Part shown: piece by piece, positions 1-6,290 of the stretch | Layout: each line of letters begins with the position of its first letter | How positions within the stretch are numbered: position 1 is the stretch's first letter | IMG/VR virus record: IMGVR_UViG_3300035698_027396 | Span: 1-20,943 of that record | Origin: a virus | Strand: one strand, 5' to 3' | DNA: 20,943 nucleotides | Translations under genes and position numbers: made by a program | The notes under the pieces: generated by a model | Database searches by the model: none | What the model was told of the DNA's origin: nothing | What the model saw: only the letters and a program-made list of their open reading frames with translations

Positions 1-324
1 AGCACTTTCAAAAAGTCGTATATTATCACGACGAAAGACGGCGTAAAGGCCACAATTAACCGGGCCGAGATTCGGGCCGCTCAGGTTGCGCTTGCCTCAA
101 TAGGCCCCACGACCGGCTCAATCACTCTAAGTACATCAAGTCCATATCTTGATGATATGCTGAAGCGCAAAGAAGATGGCACATGGCTCAAATATGGCCA
201 GAGTAATGCCGATGTAATGGACGCCTTGCGCGCAGCTGTATCTGAGTGTTCGGACTTAGTGGTGGTGCTCGACAAAACGAGCGACGAAATGATAGAAGTC
301 CGGAAAATGGCTAGGCAGAAGTGA
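1..324 (+). CDS. RNase H-like fold protein, 3' part (5' end outside window)
   Basis: The reading frame is open from the first base to TGA at 322-324, giving 107 visible residues. The pattern resembles the second half of RNase HI: an NRAEIRAAQVAL helix (matching the NNRxELxA helix with the catalytic Glu), then a strand and turn SITLSTSSPYL where RNase HI has T-DS-xY, then a Trp and an N-x-D-helix, and a C-terminal helix DEMIEVRKMAR where the family has a catalytic Asp. The Asp expected in 'TDS' is Ser here, and the last catalytic position looks like Glu, so the site is degenerate and activity is doubtful. The stop overlaps the GTG start of the next gene as GTGA, which suggests translational coupling to the polymerase. 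The fold assignment is my reading of weak motifs; the missing N-terminus prevents a firm call. Confidence 0.5.
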   Translation, partial: STFKKSYIITTKDGVKATINRAEIRAAQVALASIGPTTGSITLSTSSPYLDDMLKRKEDGTWLKYGQSNADVMDALRAAVSECSDLVVVLDKTSDEMIEVRKMARQK

Positions 325-2030
325 TTTGGCTGGAAATTAAGACCAAAGCAGCGACTGAATTTAAAAAGCGCAAATTAGGGAATGAATATCTCGAGCGTCT
401 CCGATACGAATTAAAAGAGATTGAAAAGCAGGGGTCTGAAAATTATTGGATCGGGCTCATTGAATCGGGTCAACAATTCGAGCACAATACCAGCGGGCTC
501 GTAATTGCTTGGCTGCTCGGAATTACACCTATCGACCCGATAGCAGACGGTATTGACCACAACATCGAGTACCAGCCGGATTTCCCCGACGTAGACATCG
601 ATTTCCTGCCCTTCGCACGCGATCCCATCAAGCGATATGCTGCCGAAAAATATGGCGACGAGAACGTATGTAGCATTGGTACATGGCTCACCTTCAAACC
701 AAAGCTCGCCATCAAAGATGCAGCAAGAGCTTTGGGAAAGGGAATCAAAGAAGCCAACGCACTCACAGTCGACCTGCCCGATGAGTTTGATGACTTCGAG
801 CGAGAAGACGCGCTAAAAGAGTATGAAACAGTAAGGACATACGCCGACCAATTCCCAGATGTTATAGATCTAGCATATAAATTGGTCGGGCGCATCAAGG
901 CACGTGGTAAGCATGCTGGTGGTATTATTATTGCGAGTGTGCCGATCAAGGACTATATTCCACTCACATATAGTGGAAAAGCTGGAAATAAGCAGTGGAT
1001 ATCAGCATGGACAGAGGGCCGGCACACACAACTGTCGAAGATGGGCTTTGTCAAATTCGATTTCCTTGGGCTTCGAACTTTGTTATACTGCTACAACGCC
1101 GAACGTCTGATTGAAAAGAAACGTGGGCATAAGATAGTCTGGGATATGGACCCGGAGGCCAACCGCTGCGGTTGGGTCGATATTGATGGCGAGCGCGAAA
1201 TGATCGCCTTCGACGATAAGCCCGCACTCAAAATAGCGAACGACAATAAGACCGAAACTATCTTCCAGCTTGACACGCATCTCGCGAAGAGCATCATCTC
1301 AAAGGGCGGTGTCAAATCATTCAATGACATCGTCGCCTACACCAGCCTCGGCCGCCCTGGCCCTCTACCAATGGTGGACGTCTATATCAGACGTCGAGAC
1401 GGGCGAGAATCGTGGCGCGAACTAGAAGATCCCGAAATCGCGAAGATCCTCACGGACACACACGGAATTATTATTTTCCAGGAACAGCTAGCCGATATTT
1501 GGAGGGCCAAAGCCGGGTTCACTGTTCCAGAGGCCGAAGCCGCACGAAAAGCGGTGGCGAAGAAATGGGAGGACAAACTCAAGCCGATTGAACAAAAATG
1601 GCTCGAGGGCGCTTCCAAAACCATGGGCCGGACATCTGCCGAAAAATGGTGGGGTCATATGGTTACTTTCGGCCGCTATGCATTTAACAAATGCCTAAGC
1701 AAAGATACAGTATTAGAGGATTCTGTAAGCGGGGCTACCGACTCAATCGAGAATTGGGCGCAGAGACTAAATAACGGATGTGATTTATTTCTGCGATCGA
1801 CAGATGGCAATGAAGAATTCGACAACAAATGCGTAGCCATCCACGACAATGGGGAGATGGACATATATGAAATCACATTTGATGATGGGACAACACTAAA
1901 AGCAACAATCAATCACCAACTAAAATGCACAGATGGACAATTTCACACAATTGCCGAGATTATCGACAAAGGATTGGAAATCAAGCCGTCTTTGCATAAA
2001 TGTGCAGAACCGGCCGAGATCCAAGGATAG
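321..2030 (+). CDS. dnaE: DNA polymerase III alpha (DnaE-like), N-terminal half fused to N-fragment of a split intein
   Basis: Residues 1-457 are the palm region of a C-family replicative polymerase. Visible motifs are PDFPDVDIDF (the two catalytic Asp), a GKHAGGIIIA segment, KFDFLGL (third catalytic Asp), LGRPGP, and IIIFQEQLADI followed by an ARKAVAKK helix. The extein ends at YAFNK (codon at 1689). From Cys458 (1692) the protein becomes an intein N-fragment of 112 residues: block A CLSKDTVL, then YEITFDDGTTLKATINH with the block B TxxH. The protein stops there, so it is not a complete polymerase; the rest lies in the 3498-4673 gene. The N-terminal PHP domain of bacterial DnaE (about 270 residues) is absent, and the GRGS/AGS segment is replaced by QFEHNTSG. 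The GTG start at 321 overlaps the upstream stop, with an AGG a few bases upstream. Confidence 0.93.
   Translation: MIWLEIKTKAATEFKKRKLGNEYLERLRYELKEIEKQGSENYWIGLIESGQQFEHNTSGLVIAWLLGITPIDPIADGIDHNIEYQPDFPDVDIDFLPFARDPIKRYAAEKYGDENVCSIGTWLTFKPKLAIKDAARALGKGIKEANALTVDLPDEFDDFEREDALKEYETVRTYADQFPDVIDLAYKLVGRIKARGKHAGGIIIASVPIKDYIPLTYSGKAGNKQWISAWTEGRHTQLSKMGFVKFDFLGLRTLLYCYNAERLIEKKRGHKIVWDMDPEANRCGWVDIDGEREMIAFDDKPALKIANDNKTETIFQLDTHLAKSIISKGGVKSFNDIVAYTSLGRPGPLPMVDVYIRRRDGRESWRELEDPEIAKILTDTHGIIIFQEQLADIWRAKAGFTVPEAEAARKAVAKKWEDKLKPIEQKWLEGASKTMGRTSAEKWWGHMVTFGRYAFNKCLSKDTVLEDSVSGATDSIENWAQRLNNGCDLFLRSTDGNEEFDNKCVAIHDNGEMDIYEITFDDGTTLKATINHQLKCTDGQFHTIAEIIDKGLEIKPSLHKCAEPAEIQG
1692..2027 (+). 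other. Split intein N-fragment (IntN, 112 residues)
   Basis: This is the part of the upstream polymerase gene that encodes intein rather than polymerase. It opens with Cys directly after the conserved extein sequence FNK and has the block A pattern CLSKDTVL. About 70 residues later come block B features: YEITFDDGTTLKATINH, containing T-x-N-H, followed by a DGQFHTIAEIIDKGLEI segment typical of the strand and helix after block B. No endonuclease domain is in this frame and no C-terminal HN motif is present before the TAG. In class 1 inteins Cys1 and the block B His carry out the first acyl shift. The fragment is somewhat longer than known phage-type N-fragments such as gp41-1 (about 88 residues). 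Confidence 0.88.
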
Positions 2031-3468
2031 AGTCGTTGCTATATGCAGTGGGTGCAACAAAAAACGCGATATTATATATGCAGAGCTTATTCGCTCAATT
2101 AACAAGCAATCTAAATATACCGAGAATTACGTATGTCCAACATGTTTGTTTGCTCTAGATACATATAAAGATGCTCTAAAAAAGCGATCAGTAGCCGCAC
2201 TGCCTAAAATATTGAATGGCGCATCTGAACGGTCCAAGGGCTTGTGGAATGATCCACAATATGCCGCAAAATGTCGAGCTGCATCCTTGGCAAAGTCGCG
2301 TTCTGCTGAGTTTAAAGCAAAATGCTCTCAATCAATGAAAAATAAATTTGCCAACGACAAAGAGTATGTTGCTAATATTAAAAAGGCACGGAAAAATTAT
2401 TGGTTAAATGACAAATATAAAAATGATAGGGCTTGGGACACGGAACAGTTCATCAAAGCAGCGAAAGCAGTTCACGGCGACATATACGATTATGGGTTGT
2501 CTCAATATGTTAACACAAAAACAAAAATCATAATCACGTGCAAAAAGCATGGCCCATTTAAACAAAGGCCGAGCCATCATTTAATATACAAGAATGGCTG
2601 TCCGAAATGCGCGTTTGAAATAACAGAATCACGCGGACAACTCGAGCTTAGGGAGTGGATATCGTCAATTATACCTTCAACTGTAATCTCTAATGAAAGG
2701 AAATTTGGCTTAGAATTTGATATTTTTGTGCCAGATCACGACCTAGCCTTGGAATACCATGGCGCGTTCTGGCATTCATTCTGCAGCACCGAAACCGCCG
2801 GCCAGAGAAGAAAACACAGCCGCAAGGCCGATCTCGCCTTAAAGCACTCAATTCAATTACTGCAGTTTTTTGATTATGAGTGGCACAACAAAAAAGAAAT
2901 TGTTCAATCGATGATTAAACATCGATTGAATATGTCGCCAAATAGATATTATGCAAGAAAAACTAGTGCTGTACAAATGTCGCCCAAAATGGCGAAAGTG
3001 TTTTTTAACGAAAACCATTTAATGGGGCATTGCAATGCCCAAATATATATCGGCCTCGAGTGTGATGACCAATTTATTTCTGCTATGTCATTCACAAATC
3101 GCGGACCACATTATGAAATGATAAGATATTGCAACCGATTAGAATCGCATATCTCTGGTGGTATGTCAAAATTAGTTGCATTCGCGAGAACCATTGGCGT
3201 CGACAGAATCCTATCATATGCCGATAGGCGATATTCACAAAATAATTGCTACAAAGGCGCCAATTTTAAATTGATTGGTAGCACAAATCCGGGATATTTT
3301 TATTGGTATAGAAATCAGATATATAACAGAATGAAATTTCAAAAGCACAAATTACACAAGCTCCTCGATAATTTTGATAACACAAAAACAGAAGCTGAGA
3401 ACATGTTTTCTGCTGGATTTCGCCGTATTTGGGATGCTGGACACTATAAACTAATGTCTGAATGTTAG
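1933..3468 (+). CDS. Free-standing homing endonuclease, Vsr/EDxHD type, between split intein halves
   Basis: Up to 511 residues in a frame different from both polymerase halves. Domains in order: a four-Cys zinc motif (C38/C41 and C68/C71); NUMOD-like repeats around residues 95-165 with patterns such as KGLWNDPQY; a segment at about 170-228 of the kind seen in phage nucleases (FIKAAKAVHGDIYDY, then C-x2-HG-x-F and GCPKC); a nuclease core at about 235-320 with FDIFVPDHD, LALEYHGAFWHS and IQLLQFFDYEW; then a C-terminal domain with SYADRRYS and GYFYWYRN. The core resembles Vsr-type/EDxHD homing endonucleases, with Asp263 and His281 among likely catalytic residues. The start is uncertain: ATG 1933 overlaps IntN by 98 bases and lacks a clear ribosome site, and GTG 2002 is an alternative. 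It is probably a DNA cutter that spreads the intein into empty dnaE alleles (inference). Confidence 0.87.
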   Translation: MDNFTQLPRLSTKDWKSSRLCINVQNRPRSKDRVVAICSGCNKKRDIIYAELIRSINKQSKYTENYVCPTCLFALDTYKDALKKRSVAALPKILNGASERSKGLWNDPQYAAKCRAASLAKSRSAEFKAKCSQSMKNKFANDKEYVANIKKARKNYWLNDKYKNDRAWDTEQFIKAAKAVHGDIYDYGLSQYVNTKTKIIITCKKHGPFKQRPSHHLIYKNGCPKCAFEITESRGQLELREWISSIIPSTVISNERKFGLEFDIFVPDHDLALEYHGAFWHSFCSTETAGQRRKHSRKADLALKHSIQLLQFFDYEWHNKKEIVQSMIKHRLNMSPNRYYARKTSAVQMSPKMAKVFFNENHLMGHCNAQIYIGLECDDQFISAMSFTNRGPHYEMIRYCNRLESHISGGMSKLVAFARTIGVDRILSYADRRYSQNNCYKGANFKLIGSTNPGYFYWYRNQIYNRMKFQKHKLHKLLDNFDNTKTEAENMFSAGFRRIWDAGHYKLMSEC

Positions 3469-3497
3469 TATTTAAAAGTACAAATCGGGCCTGATTC

Positions 3498-3608
3498 ATG
3501 AAGATTAAATCAATCAAGTATGCTGGTCGTGGTCGCACATTCTCGCCAGAGATGGAAGGCCCGCACCATAATTACAAAACCAACGCGACCGGGCCAATAC
3601 ACAAGAAT
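3498..3608 (+). other. Split intein C-fragment (IntC, 37 residues)
   Basis: The first 37 codons of the downstream polymerase half. It has the block F look (RTFSPEMEGPHHNYKT) and a block G ending GPIHKN, with the terminal Asn directly before Ser, the +1 extein nucleophile. The size agrees with natural C-fragments of phage-type split inteins such as gp41-1 and NrdJ-1 (about 35-40 residues). The residue before Asn is Lys rather than the usual His, with a His one place earlier. Together with IntN it would form one Cys1/Ser+1 class 1 intein. Confidence 0.87.
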
Positions 3609-4673
3609 TCACACACCTCGGCATATTCCGTCATCATTTATCGCTCGTTGTGGCTAAAAGCACATTACGCTGCCGAATGGTGGGCTGCAGTACTGTCAGA
3701 TTGTGGGCAAAAGAAATTAACCAGGTATATGGGCGTGGCGAAGCTCGAGGGGGTCAAGTTTGGCCCCATTGAGGTCAACAACCTATCTGCCAAGTTCACT
3801 ACGAGCAAAAACACCGTTCTTCCCGGTTTGTCTATGATTAAAGGCATCGGGGACGGCCAAGCTGAAGCAATAGCTGCGAGTGCTGAGTATTACAAGTCGA
3901 TGGAAGAATTTATCGACAAGCACGGTTCTTCAAAGACGATTCTCGAGCGGCTAATAAAACTAGGCGGATTTGATAAAATCCAGAGGAATCGAAAAGCTCT
4001 GTGGATGTGGTGGGTCTACAAATACGGCAACGATAAAGTCGCCACGAAACTCAGGCGTTCGATACGATGGTCGCTACGCTGGCCTATGAATAAGATTAAT
4101 GCCGAGCGCAAGAGGCAGGCTGACCATTATTTTACAGAATATTCGAATCGAAAGAAAACTCCGCCGAAAATCGCCAATTGGGCTCCTACCCATCCGACGT
4201 CAGAGCTCGTGACGTTCTCCGAAGATTTCGACCAATCGACAGCGGAGTATAAATGCTCGCAGAAAATTGACCCGAAATTCAGCGACATTCTGAGACTTTT
4301 CCCAATCAGTTTCGCAATCAAGGAAATTCTACACTTCGAGATTGAATATCTCGGATTCTATTGGCATTCGCCCATGGAAATGTATCAAGTCCATAAAGCG
4401 AGCATCGAAGACGCGAAACAGATGGGCGTTGTGGAGTGTGTCATCGAGAACGTCGAGGAGCGCAAGACTCCGAGAACGAAATATAAGGTCTTACATGTAA
4501 TTGATGGGGTTCAGACCGCAAAAATCATGGTCTGGCAGACGTCAATCGACAATAATGACCCTGAATTGCTGAAGGCTGGTAAAGGTATTATCGCAAGAGT
4601 GCTGTGGAACGCTAAATATAAGAGCTTTACTTTGGCCAAGGGCAGCAGGATTCGGCCGCTCAAGGAGATCTAA
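3498..4673 (+). CDS. dnaE: DNA polymerase III alpha (DnaE-like), C-terminal half preceded by split intein C-fragment
   Basis: Residues 1-37 are an intein C-fragment ending IHKN; residue 38 is the Ser that starts the C-extein. The extein opens SHTSAYSVIIYRSLWLKAHY, the fingers segment that normally follows FNK in DnaE. Then come YAAEWWAAVLS, a tandem helix-hairpin-helix region (PGLSMIKGIGDGQAEAI, later LIKLGGFD), the segment EIEYLGFYWHSPMEMY, and a C-terminal OB-like region with VECVIENVEERKTPRTKYK. The extein part is about 354 residues, so the two halves rebuild a polymerase of about 811 residues, shorter than cellular DnaE (about 1,160) because the PHP domain and probably the C-terminal tau-binding part are missing. 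TGA at 3492-3494 lies just upstream in this frame, so ATG 3498 starts an independent cistron. The stop overlaps the next ATG (TAATG). Confidence 0.92.
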   Translation: MKIKSIKYAGRGRTFSPEMEGPHHNYKTNATGPIHKNSHTSAYSVIIYRSLWLKAHYAAEWWAAVLSDCGQKKLTRYMGVAKLEGVKFGPIEVNNLSAKFTTSKNTVLPGLSMIKGIGDGQAEAIAASAEYYKSMEEFIDKHGSSKTILERLIKLGGFDKIQRNRKALWMWWVYKYGNDKVATKLRRSIRWSLRWPMNKINAERKRQADHYFTEYSNRKKTPPKIANWAPTHPTSELVTFSEDFDQSTAEYKCSQKIDPKFSDILRLFPISFAIKEILHFEIEYLGFYWHSPMEMYQVHKASIEDAKQMGVVECVIENVEERKTPRTKYKVLHVIDGVQTAKIMVWQTSIDNNDPELLKAGKGIIARVLWNAKYKSFTLAKGSRIRPLKEI

Positions 4674-5104
4674 TGCTTATAATCGAAGGTGGCAAGCCCA
4701 TCGGAGTAAAATGCGATCTAAGTGGCGTAGAGCTCCGAGAAGAATTTACATATTTCTCTATTGAAGGCTCAAAAATATCTGTTAACGTAGCGGCCAAAAC
4801 AACCGTTCCATCCGCCGAGGAGGAATTGGATTTAGATATTTGTGAGACCGAATATGATCTGATGCAGAAAGCAATGCAGAAAGCTGCTGGCATTAAAGCA
4901 TCGGCTACAGCCATAAAATGCGACATCAGTGGGCGCGCAATGGCCAACCGATTCGATTATTGGCATATTGTAGTTAGCCAAGTAGATGTCAATGTGCGGG
5001 ACGAGGCCAATCCGGTACAGACCAATATGCGCATTGCAGATATCAACATCTGCAAAGAAGTATTTGATAGGCTTGTTGCCAAGCAAAAGGAGATGAAGAA
5101 ATGA
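4673..5104 (+). CDS. Unknown protein made of two tandem copies of one small domain
   Basis: 143 residues of unknown function. The protein is an internal duplication: residues about 12-70 and 81-140 align, each with KCD-[LI]-SG near the start (Cys14, Cys83), an aromatic stretch (FTYFSI / FDYWHI), an I/V-x-VNV strand, and a D-[LI]-[DN]-IC motif (Cys57, Cys127) followed by a helix. The Cys-D-x-S-G and I-C elements look like half-worn zinc-ribbon knuckles with only one Cys each, so the metal site may be lost or shared between copies. The start is well supported by AAGGAG at 4662-4667 and by the TAATG overlap with the polymerase gene. The next gene overlaps as ATGA. I see no membrane segment or signal peptide. 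Confidence 0.8.
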   Translation: MLIIEGGKPIGVKCDLSGVELREEFTYFSIEGSKISVNVAAKTTVPSAEEELDLDICETEYDLMQKAMQKAAGIKASATAIKCDISGRAMANRFDYWHIVVSQVDVNVRDEANPVQTNMRIADINICKEVFDRLVAKQKEMKK

Positions 5105-5385
5105 GCGAATCACCTTACGATATGATCGACATTATCGTCAATGGCGAAGAGATAAGGGCGAGGCCCACAGAATTCGAAATGGACGACGACGATATGCCTG
5201 TCAGTGCGACTTCGTGGGAGACAACGTGTCCCACCTGTTCGCAGCTGTTGAAGTTCTACGCAGCGGATGTCCATGCCGACGGGTCGGTATTGTGCGCATG
5301 TTCTCCAACACCGCAGGATGTAGAAATTGACGAAGAAACCGAGAAGAAGCTGGCACAACTAGTTGATGATTTTGACGACGAATGA
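5101..5385 (+). CDS. Small acidic zinc-ribbon protein
   Basis: 94 residues. The N-terminus reads SPYDMIDIIVNGEEI, then an acidic stretch (EMDDDD), then a probable zinc ribbon with CPTC (Cys43, Cys46) and CAC (Cys65, Cys67), and a very acidic C-terminal helix. The function is unknown. The SPYDxIDIxxNG N-terminal motif recurs in the small gene at 7274-7495, which suggests a shared domain. It overlaps its upstream neighbour and the downstream oxidoreductase-like gene as ATGA at both ends, so it belongs to the coupled string behind dnaE. A role as adaptor or regulator would be a guess. Confidence 0.75.
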   Translation: MSESPYDMIDIIVNGEEIRARPTEFEMDDDDMPVSATSWETTCPTCSQLLKFYAADVHADGSVLCACSPTPQDVEIDEETEKKLAQLVDDFDDE

Positions 5386-6290
5386 AATTCATCCTCGGTA
5401 GTGGTATAATCGGGCTTCTCGCCAAAGAGATTCTTGGCGATGAATATGAAATAATCCCGTATAAGAAGTCTAGATATTACAGCTTTAAAGCGCCGCTAGC
5501 CGACCATTGGATTTCCGTGTCCGATAAGGTCGATAAGGCTCTACTTGGCACACCAACTACTGAGGCGATTTCTCGAGCTTATTCGGTTTGCGGAGATTTG
5601 GTGTGGGCCGACACTCCATGGCTCAAAGCAAATTATATCGACAAAGTGTATGGCCAACCAATGCCGACAGTCTCGACTAATTTGTCCCCAACTATCCTTG
5701 TGTCCACTATTTCCGCTAACGATCTATACGAGCGGCTTGTCAATAAACACTGGGAAGAACTGATAGAATCCAAGAAGAAATACGGGGAGCTAAAATCCAT
5801 AGATGCCGATGAATGCCGAATTACAACAACCACGGGTTTCGAAGGGTCATTCGAAGCTGTGGAATCAACTATACCACTGCCGTTGCTTCGCGGCGTCCTC
5901 AACACCGAAACAACGGACTTATTGGCTCGCGATGTATACGCATATTGCATCCAATCACCGGGCATTGACCTCGAAGGAGCCACACAGGTCTTAGTCCCAG
6001 AGAGCGATCTCCCGTTCTATAAGGTCAATAAGGTCGGCAACCAGACATACGTCTTTTATTGTTTAGATCCAATACATACACCACATCAGTTCTTCGGGGC
6101 TCTTATCAACGGATTTTTCAAGGTAATCAATAACGAAACCGGCGCCTACGGCACTTTGTTGAAGGATTTTATTCCGATTGGTGATCCAGTAACCAAGATT
6201 GGTGATAACATTCGGTGTCATGGCAGTCTTGGTTGTTGGGATGATGCTGTTGATATCGGCACCGCAATCTTGAGGCTGTTGAAAATCTGA
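5382..6290 (+). CDS. FAD/NAD-binding oxidoreductase-like protein (amine oxidase / UDP-galactopyranose mutase-like)
   Basis: 302 residues. The N-terminus MKFILGSGIIGLLAKEIL is a dinucleotide-binding beta-alpha-beta start with a G-x-G-x-x-G pattern. A central strand EAVESTIPLPLL resembles the 'V-x-STIPLP' segment of flavin-dependent UDP-galactopyranose mutase and amine oxidase-like proteins. The C-terminal IRCHGSLGCWDDAVDIGTA resembles the FAD-binding G-R-[FY]-G-x-W end of the same group. It is shorter than those enzymes (about 370-450 residues), so substrate and activity are open. It sits between a zinc-ribbon gene and a small unknown gene, with ATGA and TGATG overlaps. Phage flavoproteins of this general kind occur in some thymidine hypermodification pathways, but nothing else here shows such a pathway. 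Confidence 0.68.
   Translation: MKFILGSGIIGLLAKEILGDEYEIIPYKKSRYYSFKAPLADHWISVSDKVDKALLGTPTTEAISRAYSVCGDLVWADTPWLKANYIDKVYGQPMPTVSTNLSPTILVSTISANDLYERLVNKHWEELIESKKKYGELKSIDADECRITTTTGFEGSFEAVESTIPLPLLRGVLNTETTDLLARDVYAYCIQSPGIDLEGATQVLVPESDLPFYKVNKVGNQTYVFYCLDPIHTPHQFFGALINGFFKVINNETGAYGTLLKDFIPIGDPVTKIGDNIRCHGSLGCWDDAVDIGTAILRLLKI

Larger units (their letters stand above)
1692..3608 (+). mobile_element. Fracturing element: split intein halves flanking a free-standing homing endonuclease gene
   Basis: The stretch runs from the intein Cys codon to the intein terminal Asn codon and contains IntN, a separate endonuclease gene in another frame, and IntC. Its removal at the protein level would join FNK to SHTSAYS and restore the FNKSH motif of DnaE. 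The layout matches the fractured-gene class described from environmental phage sequences, where split inteins flank a Vsr-like endonuclease gene. Base composition falls inside it: 1321-1380 in the extein has 38 of 60 G+C, 1741-1800 in IntN has 25 of 60, and 2341-2400 in the endonuclease gene has 17 of 60. This fits acquisition from a more AT-rich source. Mobility itself is inferred from the endonuclease family. Confidence 0.85.

Noticed and set aside
470-949. Minus-strand 159-residue open frame within the polymerase gene
   Set aside because: It is antisense to well-conserved polymerase motifs, has no recognisable domain, and is a shadow of the coding strand.
2020-2040. Programmed frameshift fusing IntN to the endonuclease
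   Set aside because: No slippery heptamer is evident, and even with such a shift the product could not continue into IntC because of stops at 3466-3468 and 3492-3494.
1933-3468. A host Vsr mismatch-repair endonuclease
   Set aside because: The nuclease core is Vsr-like, but the extra zinc, NUMOD-like and C-terminal domains, and the place between intein halves, fit a homing endonuclease.
1692-3608. A group I or II intron in dnaE
   Set aside because: The flanking sequences encode intein blocks A, B, F and G in frame with the exteins, and splice residues Cys1, Asn and Ser+1 are present. An intron would not need these.
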